Part shown: positions 23,077 through 29,734 of the stretch, piece after piece
How the letters are laid out: every line of letters begins with the position of its first letter
Position numbering within the stretch: position 1 is the first letter of the stretch
DNA from: JBAYHA01 sp964605975
GTDB taxonomy: Bacteria > Patescibacteriota > Patescibacteriia > UBA11705 > JABHMO01
Length of the DNA stretch: 30,798 nucleotides
Direction: 5' to 3'
Assembly (NCBI GenBank): GCA_964605975.1
Contig: CAZSER010000006.1
Span: 1-30,798, forward strand
Translations under genes and position numbers: made by a program
The notes under the pieces: model-generated
The model's database searches: none
What the model was told of the DNA's origin: nothing
What the model saw: the letters and a program-made list of their open reading frames with translations, nothing else

Positions 23077-24945
23077 TTATGGTGAAGTGTTTTCAACAGG
23101 AATTTCTTCTTTCGGAGCTCCAACCATAAAAACGGCTCGCCATGGAATATAATGGGAGTTAAAACTTTCCTTTTCTTCTTCTCCGTTAGAAAATTTAATA
23201 TAGCGGTCAAATGAGGCGCTGGCTCCGGCGTGAGGTTTTTCGGTCTGTTTGCGGACGCCTGGAGATAGTGCCGTGGTCAAAATTTCCAAAGCCGGTCCGG
23301 GGTTGGTAATATTGAAAATTTTTGGTTTTAATTCTTGGAGGTTGGTAGTTTTGTTTAATCCTTCAAAGAGAACCTCTCTTCCATCTGCCGTCCCCCAAAA
23401 GTGAAAATAGAGGTCATCTCCAATAATTTTTGCTTGGATAAGTAGGTTATTGGGAGTATCATTAAAAAATCTAAAATCTGGCCAAGGATTATAAATAGTA
23501 GCATCAGTCCCGGCCGGTTCATAATAGCTAACTCGATAGCTATGATTTTTTCGTTGAGTTATTTTTAATCCAGACTGCAAAGCTCCTCGAAAAATAGTTG
23601 TTGCTACTTGACATAATCCACCACCATATTCAGGAACAGTACCTTCTTTTTTAATTACTAATTCCGGGAGGTAGCCATTTTCAGCATCAATTTCTCCCAA
23701 TGATTTTACTAACGAAAATTCAGTATTAGGCTGAATGATCATCCCGTTTATTTTTTGAGCACCAATAGAGATATTGTGTCGACGATTTGTAGGAGAACCG
23801 GCAAAATTGCTATGACCCGTTCCCAAAAGTTCTTTGATTCCCAATTCATTAGTTTTTTCAACTGTTATTTCCGGTAAGGTGACAACAACAATTAGTTCAA
23901 TTCGTGCTTTGTCTTTTTGGAAAATTTCAGAAATTATCTTTTGAGTTGAATTTTCAATATCAATTTCTCTTCCATTTTGACTATCAATAAATTCGGTGAC
24001 CTTTCCTTCAACAATTTGTAATTTAGCATCTTGGGGTTTTCGGTTTATTTTTTGAGAGGCGGAAAGGAGATAGTTTTTAACCATTTCTTCCTTGAGTGTT
24101 AACAAAATTTGATTTTCTGAATCTTTTTTAAGCGTTAACCATTCTGGAAAACTTTCCCATAATATAGGGAAAATCATTTCTTCAAAGTATAGTTCGACTT
24201 TTTCTTTTTTTAAAAAATCTTCTATTTGTGAAACTGTTGTTTGTGCTTCTATTTTGGTAATAAGTGGGAATTGTGGTTGTCTTTGTAGTTGTATTTGAGG
24301 ATTCTGAAAAGAATTAAAAGATTGTTCTAGTTGATTGATCCCATCTTTAAAAGAGAAAAGTTCTCCATCTTTTTCATCATTGAATTCAATCGTAAATGTT
24401 TTTTTTTCTTTATCAATAATTTTGATTTGTGGTTGAGAATCGATTGCCGGCTTTTCTAAAATTGAAAAGTTTTCGCTTAATTTTTCTTTCAATTTTTCTT
24501 TATCAAGGCTGTATTTAAATGGAAAATCCTTTTTAAAAACAAAAAAATATAATGTTTTTATAGAGTTTTTGAAAAATGGTTCTTTTTGTGTTTGTGAAAA
24601 AATATAGTTAATGGTTTCTTCTTCTTCTAATTTTAAAATTTCAGAACTATCAATCTCTTGGAGGTTTTCTTCATAAGAGAAAGAAAATCCGGAACCATAA
24701 ACTTCCTTAAATTTACCAGTTAAAACTTTTTGTGCCTGTTCGGCTGTTTGACCAGAAAGATCCAATCCGGCAACCGTAATTCCGGGGAAAATTTTGTTTT
24801 GAAAAGAAAAGGCGATACCAAAGCCAGTGGCAATTATTAAAAGGGTTGTTATTAAAAAGAACAAAACCCCCAATTTCAACCATTTGGGAAAAATATTTTT
24901 TTTATCAGTTTCTTGCTTTTTTGTTTCAACTATTTCTTTTCCCAT
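23077..24945 (-). CDS. VanW/YoaR-like membrane-anchored cell-wall protein
   Basis: The 622-residue protein has a short cytoplasmic N-terminus and a membrane anchor (about 22-46). A long extracytoplasmic part contains PG_binding_4-like repeats (about 55-330; GITVAGLDLSGQTAEQAQKVL is a typical repeat start). The VanW domain follows in the C-terminal half: RRHNISIGAQKINGMIIQPN, then EYGGGLCQVATTIFRGALQSGL and NHSYRVSYYEPAGTDATIYNP. The CQV-and-H pattern is typical of the family. Wall or peptidoglycan attachment is likely, but the biochemical activity of VanW domains is not established. It is third gene after hsp20 and a 69-residue ORF, with gaps of 3 and 5 bases. Confidence 0.88.
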   Translation of the reverse strand: MGKEIVETKKQETDKKNIFPKWLKLGVLFFLITTLLIIATGFGIAFSFQNKIFPGITVAGLDLSGQTAEQAQKVLTGKFKEVYGSGFSFSYEENLQEIDSSEILKLEEEETINYIFSQTQKEPFFKNSIKTLYFFVFKKDFPFKYSLDKEKLKEKLSENFSILEKPAIDSQPQIKIIDKEKKTFTIEFNDEKDGELFSFKDGINQLEQSFNSFQNPQIQLQRQPQFPLITKIEAQTTVSQIEDFLKKEKVELYFEEMIFPILWESFPEWLTLKKDSENQILLTLKEEMVKNYLLSASQKINRKPQDAKLQIVEGKVTEFIDSQNGREIDIENSTQKIISEIFQKDKARIELIVVVTLPEITVEKTNELGIKELLGTGHSNFAGSPTNRRHNISIGAQKINGMIIQPNTEFSLVKSLGEIDAENGYLPELVIKKEGTVPEYGGGLCQVATTIFRGALQSGLKITQRKNHSYRVSYYEPAGTDATIYNPWPDFRFFNDTPNNLLIQAKIIGDDLYFHFWGTADGREVLFEGLNKTTNLQELKPKIFNITNPGPALEILTTALSPGVRKQTEKPHAGASASFDRYIKFSNGEEEKESFNSHYIPWRAVFMVGAPKEEIPVENTSP

Positions 24946-24950
24946 AAAAG

Positions 24951-25160
24951 TTAACCAGTTAGTATTTCATTTAAAAATTTTTTAGCTAAATCATCATCGT
25001 CAACATTGCTACTGGATGTTGTTATTTTAATTTGTAATTTTTCTCCGGTTGTTATTTGTGAAAAGATTTCCTTTGGAAAAAGATATTCTAAGCCATTTTC
25101 ATCAATCATAATAACCTTTTTTTCATTTGTTTGTATTACGAAAAGATTTTTTGTTGTCAT
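24951..25160 (-). CDS. small hypothetical protein in the hsp20-vanW operon
   Basis: The 69-residue product is not recognised. It begins with a short beta-rich part (KNLFVIQTNEKKVIMIDENGLEYLFPKE) and ends in a Ser/Asp-rich stretch (SSSNVDDDD) and a helix. There is no membrane segment. Its position, 3 bases after hsp20 and 5 before the vanW gene, supports it being a real translated gene of the operon. No SD is present. Confidence 0.6.
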   Translation of the reverse strand: MTTKNLFVIQTNEKKVIMIDENGLEYLFPKEIFSQITTGEKLQIKITTSSSNVDDDDLAKKFLNEILTG

Positions 25161-25163
25161 AAA

Positions 25164-25652
25164 TTATTCTTCGCTAATTACTTGAATAGGAATTTTTTCA
25201 GCTTCTGGAGATTTTGGTAAGACTATTTTTAAAATGCCATTGCGAAGCGTTGCTGATATTCTTGTTCCATCAACAGAAACGGGAAGCACGATAGATCTAC
25301 TGAACTTTCCCCAAAAACATTCATGATAAATTAAGGAAGAAGAGAGATTTTGCAAATCATGTTGGCGGGACCCCTTGATGGTTAATAGGTCGTTTTCGAG
25401 CCAAATATCTAGGGAAGACTCAATGGCTCCAGCCATCGGACAAATTAAGTAAAGATTTTTTTCGTCAGAAAAAATATCAATAGACAAAGAAGCTTCTTCG
25501 GAAAGTTCCGCTTCTTCGATGACAGAAGGCATCAAAAGTTGTTGAGAAACATCACCGATATTTTGAGGGGAAAATTTTTGATGACGAAAAAAATCTTCGC
25601 CATAAAGACGATCTAAGTTTTCTAGATGTTCAAACCAGTTTTTGTCAGCCAT
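25164..25652 (-). CDS. Hsp20/alpha-crystallin family small heat-shock protein
   Basis: This is an ATP-independent holdase that binds unfolding proteins. It has 162 residues. A variable N-terminal arm (1-50) precedes an alpha-crystallin domain (about 53-150, SLSIDIFSDEKNLYLICPMAG...WLENDLLTIKGSR), ending with the conserved A-x-x-x-N-G-I-L motif in ATLRNGILKIVLPK, and a short tail with an IPIQV anchor. A good promoter precedes it but no CIRCE, so control differs from groESL. It is first gene of its operon; no SD is present. Confidence 0.93.
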   Translation of the reverse strand: MADKNWFEHLENLDRLYGEDFFRHQKFSPQNIGDVSQQLLMPSVIEEAELSEEASLSIDIFSDEKNLYLICPMAGAIESSLDIWLENDLLTIKGSRQHDLQNLSSSLIYHECFWGKFSRSIVLPVSVDGTRISATLRNGILKIVLPKSPEAEKIPIQVISEE

Positions 25653-25672
25653 AAAATATTTTTGATATTTTG

Positions 25673-25701
25673 ATTATAACAAAATAAAAATAAATTAACA
25701 A
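25673..25701 (-). promoter_or_regulatory. promoter of the hsp20 operon
   Basis: On the minus strand, TTGTTA (25701-25696), 17 bases, TATAAT (25678-25673). It lies 21 bases upstream of the ATG. Confidence 0.75.
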
Positions 25702-25703
25702 AC

Positions 25704-25733
25704 AAAAAAATTCCTATTTTGGGGAATTTTTTT
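25704..25733 (-). terminator. terminator of ymdB-hup
   Basis: AAAAAAATTCC/GGAATTTTTTT stem (25704-25714 with 25723-25733), 8-base loop, directly after hup. Confidence 0.8.
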
Positions 25734-25745
25734 GTTGTAAAAATT

Positions 25746-26039
25746 TTAGTTTGAGTGTTGACTTGCTTTGAGTGCGTCTTTGAGGGTTTTTCCAGCTTTG
25801 AATTTCACAACCTTAGTGGGATTAATGGTGATTTTCTTCTCAGGATTTTGAGGATTAACGCCTTCTCTTCCTTTGCGAACTCTGGCCGAAAATGTTCCAA
25901 ATCCGGTGAGTGTTACTTCTCCTCCGGTTTTGATTGTTTCAATGATGGTGTTGACCAAATTGTCAAGCATATCTTCGGCTTGTTTTTTGGTAACATTTGA
26001 TTTTCCTGAAAGCACTCCGGCTAACTCTGCTTTATTCAT
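25746..26039 (-). CDS. hup: DNA-binding protein HU
   Basis: HU is the small dimeric nucleoid protein that bends and compacts DNA. It has 97 residues with MNKAELAGVLSGKSNVTKKQAEDML, the TGFGTFSARVRKGREGVNPQNPEK arm signature and VVKFKAGKTLKDAL at the end. The arm reads REGVNPQNP rather than RTGRNPQTG, a mild variant. It lies 37 bases after ymdB, probably co-transcribed, and has no SD. Confidence 0.96.
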   Translation of the reverse strand: MNKAELAGVLSGKSNVTKKQAEDMLDNLVNTIIETIKTGGEVTLTGFGTFSARVRKGREGVNPQNPEKKITINPTKVVKFKAGKTLKDALKASQHSN

Positions 26040-26076
26040 ACTTTTTTTAAATTATTTTATTTACGAGAGTAATTTT

Positions 26077-26880
26077 TTAAATAGTAATAAACTCTTGAAT
26101 TCTTTCGATTTTTGTTGCCTTTCCATTTTCTGGCTTAATTATAACAAAAACTCCATTAACTTGGCAAGAGCCTTGTTCAGGAATATTAAAAGAGGTTGGA
26201 ATTTGTGTCAACATTTTTTGCGTTGGGGCGGAAAGTTCTACTCCCAAACTGCCATCAGAAAAGCCACACATCCCCACATCAGTTATAAAGGCGGTGCCAT
26301 TTTGTAAAATTCTTTCATCAGCCGTTTGGACATGGGTATGAGTGCCAACTATTGCCGAAACTTTGCCATCAAAGTAATGAGCTAAAACTTGTTTCTCTGA
26401 AGTTGCTTCGGCATGGATATCAACAATAATAGCAGATGGTTTAGAGAGAGAGTTTTCGGCCAAAATTTCGTTTAATTTTTTGATGGGTGAAGAAAAATTT
26501 TCAGAGAAGAAAGCTTGACCCATTAAATTAACCAGCAAAATTTGATATGGTCCAACGGTAATAACTATAGCGCCAGTACCAGGATTTTCTTCGGGATAGT
26601 TAGCAGGGCGAATTAAAGGGATTTTCTTATTACTAAAAATTTCAAAAATTTCCGGATTACTCCAAATATGATTACCAGAAGTAAAACAGTCAATGCCACA
26701 GTCAAGCATCTCTTGGATGGTTTTGATCGTTACTCCTTTGCCATGAGCTAAATTTTCAGCATTGGCAATTATTAGATCGGGAGTATATTTTTGACGCAGT
26801 TGAGGTAAAACTTCTTTAACGGCTTCTCGACCAATTTTGCCAACGATATCACCGAGGAAGATTATTTTTATTTGCGACAT
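26077..26880 (-). CDS. ymdB: YmdB-family metallophosphoesterase (cNMP phosphodiesterase)
   Basis: This is a dinuclear metal phosphoesterase; the Bacillus homologue hydrolyses 2',3'-cyclic nucleotides and affects biofilm and colony development. It has 267 residues, the family length. Metal-site motifs: FLGDIVGK (D11), NAEN (N40-E42), GNHIW (N70-H71), DIHAEATSEK (H156) and GTHTHVQTADE (H181, H183). Its own promoter precedes it. In Bacillus the gene follows rny directly; here rny lies about 2.9 kb upstream on the same strand with ORFans between. Confidence 0.94.
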   Translation of the reverse strand: MSQIKIIFLGDIVGKIGREAVKEVLPQLRQKYTPDLIIANAENLAHGKGVTIKTIQEMLDCGIDCFTSGNHIWSNPEIFEIFSNKKIPLIRPANYPEENPGTGAIVITVGPYQILLVNLMGQAFFSENFSSPIKKLNEILAENSLSKPSAIIVDIHAEATSEKQVLAHYFDGKVSAIVGTHTHVQTADERILQNGTAFITDVGMCGFSDGSLGVELSAPTQKMLTQIPTSFNIPEQGSCQVNGVFVIIKPENGKATKIERIQEFITI

Positions 26881-26927
26881 AGCGCTAAAAATTAATTACA
26901 AAAAAAGATTCTTTTAAAATTTATTAA

Positions 26928-26956
26928 ATTATAGCAAAATAAGATAAATTTAGCAA
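26928..26956 (-). promoter_or_regulatory. promoter of ymdB-hup
   Basis: On the minus strand, TTGCTA (26956-26951), 17 bases, TATAAT (26933-26928). Confidence 0.75.
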
Positions 26957-26970
26957 ATTTATAAAAAAAG

Positions 26971-26991
26971 GGGAAGCCATTATGGCTTCCC
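26971..26991 (-). terminator. terminator of the 26999-27637 gene
   Basis: GGGAAGCC/GGCTTCCC stem with an ATTAT loop, then C-T7 on the minus strand. Confidence 0.9.
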
Positions 26992-26998
26992 GGTAAAA

Positions 26999-27637
26999 TT
27001 ACAGAATAGTGAATTTTGTTCGGAAATCCACTTCCAAAGTGCCCTCCGCTTTCCCGTCCAGCGATTTTACCCATAGTTTTAGCTGGAAGGGGAAGCAATA
27101 ATGAATTCCTGATTCATTACGCTTCAATGGGGCAAAGGCCACCACCTGAATGGGCTCCGCTATGAAACGCGTTTTTATCACACTTCCTGGCCGGAGCCCT
27201 TGCTCCAGAGCGAACTTCAAGAAAGGATGATAGTCGTACCTTTTGAGAAATGATCTCAATGCATTCTCTCTTTGGTAAAAACTATCAACTGGGTCAAAAC
27301 CGAATTTGGCTTTGATCAGTTCGACGGCTTTTTCTTCTTCGGCCGTTAGGACGGGCCTTTTTCTTGCGGGGGCCTTTTTTTTTCGTTCCTCCTGCTCTCG
27401 CCTTTTAAGGATTCCTCGGCAGTCTTCGCAGAAGCAGAGGTTTTTCGGTTCTCCGAAGACAATTTTCTGGCGACAATGAACACAGAAAATTGTGTCGCCC
27501 CTTTTGTACTTTTTTTCTTCCATGTGGCAGGTGGAACATTTCTTCAAAATGTTCCAGACCGCTCGTTCTTGTCCGTTGTAGGAAATTTCTTCCCCACAAG
27601 TACAGCAGAATCTTTTGTAAACCTTGAATTCGCTCAT
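26999..27637 (-). CDS. ORFan with two zinc-ribbon-like modules
   Basis: The 212-residue protein has a Cys-rich N-terminal third: C11/C12/C14, C34/C37, C52/C55 and C68/C70/C73. This fits two zinc ribbons (11-37 and 52-73). A Lys/Arg-rich linker (78-95, ERKKKAPARKRP) could bind nucleic acid. The C-terminal part (about 100-210) is a mixed alpha/beta domain. Not recognised. The SD AAGGAGG is near perfect. Base use is visibly richer in G+C than its neighbours, which hints at recent acquisition. It is a self-contained unit with its own promoter and terminator, divergent from 27776. Confidence 0.7.
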   Translation of the reverse strand: MSEFKVYKRFCCTCGEEISYNGQERAVWNILKKCSTCHMEEKKYKRGDTIFCVHCRQKIVFGEPKNLCFCEDCRGILKRREQEERKKKAPARKRPVLTAEEEKAVELIKAKFGFDPVDSFYQRENALRSFLKRYDYHPFLKFALEQGLRPGSVIKTRFIAEPIQVVAFAPLKRNESGIHYCFPFQLKLWVKSLDGKAEGTLEVDFRTKFTIL

Positions 27638-27662
27638 AAGAGCCTCCTTTTTTGAGGGTTTT

Positions 27663-27704
27663 TAAGGAACATTTAAACTTATCACAAAAAAAAGAAGATG
27701 TCAA
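27663..27704 (-). promoter_or_regulatory. promoter and variant leader box of the 27637 gene
   Basis: On the minus strand, TTGACA (27704-27699), 17 bases, TAAGTT (27681-27676), then GTTCCTTA (27670-27663), one base off the GTTCTTTA box. Confidence 0.6.
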
Positions 27705-27715
27705 CTTTTGTTGAC
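27700..27715. promoter_or_regulatory. palindrome joining two divergent -35 elements
   Basis: GTCAAC-TTTT-GTTGAC is a perfect inverted repeat containing most of the -35 hexamers of both divergent promoters. Confidence 0.5.
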
Positions 27716-27759
27716 TTTATATATAAAAGGTGATAAAAATAAGGTTCGGTTGTTCTTTA
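27711..27759 (+). promoter_or_regulatory. promoter and GTTCTTT leader box of the 27776 operon
   Basis: TTGACT (27711-27716), 17 bases, TAAAAA (27734-27739), then GTTCTTTA at 27752-27759, 12 bases after the -10. Confidence 0.6.
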
Positions 27760-27775
27760 ACAAAAGGAGATTTAT

Positions 27776-28237
27776 ATGGAAACGAGAAGAATCAGATTGC
27801 TTTCATTGACTAGAATTGATGTTGCTGATATTGATTATCGGTTTCATCAAGAGAAGAGTTTCCCATTAACATTGATTTTCTCAGAAAAATTGGGATATTT
27901 TTATACTGAATATTTTCAAACTAGAAATATTTCTTTTGATGACGATGGTTTTATAGTTGACAATGAAGAGATTAAAAGTTTGGTTGCTTTTTGTAAAAAC
28001 AAGTTATTCAAAGAAGATGATTTTTCTAATGATTTTCAAGTTGTTTCCGCTTTGCTCGAAAAAGCGAATAACGGTCCATTTTTGGTAGTTGATTTAGAAA
28101 ATAACAAACTGGAGGTTCTGAGAGTTTTTTCTTCCATAGAGGAATTTTTACAGGATTCTTTGGATAGATTAGCGCAGGAAATTTATCAAAGAAGAGAAAA
28201 GATAAAAAACGCAGAAGCAGAAAACTATGACTGGTAG
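27776..28237 (+). CDS. ORFan, 153 residues
   Basis: This is a soluble, acidic protein of unknown function. The first part is mixed alpha/beta; the end is a charged helix (about 120-150). The segment LVVDLENNKLEVLRVFSSIEEFLQDSLDRLAQE near the C-terminus resembles ILLDENGEVIRVLEFYEDTAKFLQMVQELSEK in the 28775 gene, so the two may be diverged paralogues. AAGGAG, 6 bases before the ATG, fixes the start. It is first of two genes in an operon; the next ATG is 12 bases after the TAG stop. Confidence 0.65.
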   Translation: METRRIRLLSLTRIDVADIDYRFHQEKSFPLTLIFSEKLGYFYTEYFQTRNISFDDDGFIVDNEEIKSLVAFCKNKLFKEDDFSNDFQVVSALLEKANNGPFLVVDLENNKLEVLRVFSSIEEFLQDSLDRLAQEIYQRREKIKNAEAENYDW

Positions 28238-28249
28238 GAGTTCGGTAGA

Positions 28250-28663
28250 ATGACAGAAAGAACAAAAGGGAAAAAAGTTTATTTGCCAATTAAAAAAATT
28301 TATTTTGAAGAGGATATTTCATTAGATTCAGGTAAGATTGATAGTGATGTAATTTGTCATCTTGGATTTATTTGTTGCAAAAGCAACAGCGAAATCTGTG
28401 CCGAAGAGTTTTGTGATTTGGATTTCTCTTTGGATAGTGAGGAGAAAATTTCTGATATCAGGAATTTTAGCAGAGAGGTTCGGAGAGTTATTGACAATAG
28501 TCAAACTGTCAAAAAATTAGAAAGGGAGATTGTTGCTTTATGTAGTTCTTATAAGGTTGTAGTTGTCTGTGATCCCTTTCGTTCAGAGGAGGATAAGTTA
28601 AAAAGCTTCAGAGCGATGACTCCTTGTCGGTGCTTTGTTTCTCTGAAAAAAGTGAAAAAATAA
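28250..28663 (+). CDS. ORFan, 137 residues
   Basis: This soluble protein has nine or so cysteines (CHLGFICCKSNSEICAEEFC in the middle; CSSYKVVVVCDPF and TPCRCF later), too irregular to call a zinc motif with confidence. The last third, YKVVVVCDPFRSEEDKLKSFRAM, looks like an alpha/beta strand-helix unit. Not recognised. AGGAG (28236-28240) is 9 bases upstream of the ATG and overlaps the preceding stop, so translation is probably coupled. It is the second gene of the 27776 operon. Confidence 0.6.
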   Translation: MTERTKGKKVYLPIKKIYFEEDISLDSGKIDSDVICHLGFICCKSNSEICAEEFCDLDFSLDSEEKISDIRNFSREVRRVIDNSQTVKKLEREIVALCSSYKVVVVCDPFRSEEDKLKSFRAMTPCRCFVSLKKVKK

Positions 28664-28672
28664 AAGAACAAT

Positions 28673-28698
28673 AGACTGGAATCTTCCGGTCTTTTTTT
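28673..28698 (+). terminator. terminator of the 27776 operon
   Basis: AGACTGGAA/TTCCGGTCT stem (28673-28681 with 28684-28692, one T/G pair) and T-run. Confidence 0.8.
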
Positions 28699-28702
28699 GT
28701 TG

Positions 28703-28751
28703 TTGACAATAACAGTTTTTTTGTTTAGAATTAACTTCTGTTGGTTCTTTA
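28703..28751 (+). promoter_or_regulatory. promoter and GTTCTTT leader box of the 28775 operon
   Basis: TTGACA (28703-28708), 17 bases, TAGAAT (28726-28731), then GTTCTTTA at 28744-28751, 12 bases after the -10: the same distance as at 27752. Confidence 0.75.
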
Positions 28752-28774
28752 AAATTATAAAAGGGGAGAATTTG

Positions 28775-29167
28775 ATGAAAAAAGTATTTACAAAGATCAA
28801 GAAGTTTTCTTTTCTAAAAGAGAAAAAAACGGATGGTGAGTTTAATCTGGTGTTAAGGGTGTTTTTTTCTGAGATGGAGGATCTGTTTTTTGATTTGGAT
28901 ATTTTTAACTATCAAGAAAGAGTTGAGGAACAAGGAGAAGGTTCTATTGCTAGGTATCTTCGAAGAAAAATCAGGTTGGAGCCAGTAGGGCCACAAAAGC
29001 AAGAGATGAGCATATCTTTTAACGAAAATGTCTTTTCAGATGTTTTTGTCAGAATATTGCTTGATGAAAACGGAGAGGTTATTAGAGTGTTAGAGTTCTA
29101 TGAAGATACGGCTAAATTTTTGCAAATGGTGCAAGAGTTATCAGAAAAAGGAGAACAAAAATGCTAG
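28775..29167 (+). CDS. ORFan, 130 residues
   Basis: The ATG at 28775 is preceded by AAGGGGAG; an upstream TTG in the same frame (28697) lies within the promoter and is rejected. The product has a basic N-terminus (MKKVFTKIKKFSFLKEKK), then a mixed alpha/beta body, and a C-terminal segment (LLDENGEVIRVLEFYEDTAKFLQ) like that of the 27776 product. Not recognised. Its TAG stop overlaps the next gene's ATG (ATGCTAG), so the two genes are translationally linked. Confidence 0.65.
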   Translation: MKKVFTKIKKFSFLKEKKTDGEFNLVLRVFFSEMEDLFFDLDIFNYQERVEEQGEGSIARYLRRKIRLEPVGPQKQEMSISFNENVFSDVFVRILLDENGEVIRVLEFYEDTAKFLQMVQELSEKGEQKC

Positions 29168-29640
29168 TTTTGAAAAGTGGTAATCGTTTCTGGTCATTAA
29201 GTTCTGTTAGTTGTCGAATGATAAAAAAAATTTTGGAAAAAGAACAAAAAAGGAAAAATATTCCACTGTTTCGACAAGAAATATTGGAAGCAATGAGTTT
29301 GGGAGATTTGGAAATAATAGAAAAAGTTCAGCAAGAAATTCAACAGTTTTTTGAGGGGGAAGAGAAAGAAAGATTGGTTATGATTGAGAAATTCAAAAAA
29401 CTGGATGAAGCCCTTTCAGTCCTTGACGAAATAGGTCCTATTCAATCATCAACGGTGATAGAACTTTTTCTTTCTTGTCATGACAAAGAAGATGTCAGTG
29501 ACTTTCTGAAGCAAGAGCTAGGGCTGGTGGGGAGTCAATTGCTGATTAGTTTCCAAAAAGGTAGTGAAGAAGTAAAAAAGAAAATTAAAAAATGGGTGGA
29601 TAGTTTAAAAGCTACCCAAATTTGGAAAACGCCCTTTTAG
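29161..29640 (+). CDS. ORFan, 159 residues, helical
   Basis: This is an almost all-helical protein, rich in Glu, Lys and Leu, with probable coiled coils (about 20-60 and 60-95). No membrane segment and no recognised family. AAGGAG lies 7 bases before the ATG. The gene overlaps the stop of the preceding ORF by 7 bases and ends in TAG just before a strong terminator. It is the second gene of the 28775 operon. Confidence 0.65.
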   Translation: MLVLKSGNRFWSLSSVSCRMIKKILEKEQKRKNIPLFRQEILEAMSLGDLEIIEKVQQEIQQFFEGEEKERLVMIEKFKKLDEALSVLDEIGPIQSSTVIELFLSCHDKEDVSDFLKQELGLVGSQLLISFQKGSEEVKKKIKKWVDSLKATQIWKTPF

Positions 29641-29651
29641 GGGCAAAACAG

Positions 29652-29681
29652 AAAAAGACACTTAAAATTAAGTGTCTTTTT
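29652..29681 (+). terminator. terminator of the 28775 operon
   Basis: A perfect 14-bp stem (29652-29665 with 29668-29681) ends in T5. Confidence 0.85.
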
Positions 29682-29694
29682 AAATTTAAAAAAT

Positions 29695-29725
29695 AAAAGA
29701 GATGCCAAAAATTGGCATCTCTTTT
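29695..29725 (-). terminator. terminator of rny
   Basis: A perfect 13-bp stem (29695-29707 with 29713-29725, 5-base loop) with a T-rich tract on the minus strand, right after the rny stop. Confidence 0.85.
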
Positions 29726-29734
29726 AGTACTGTT

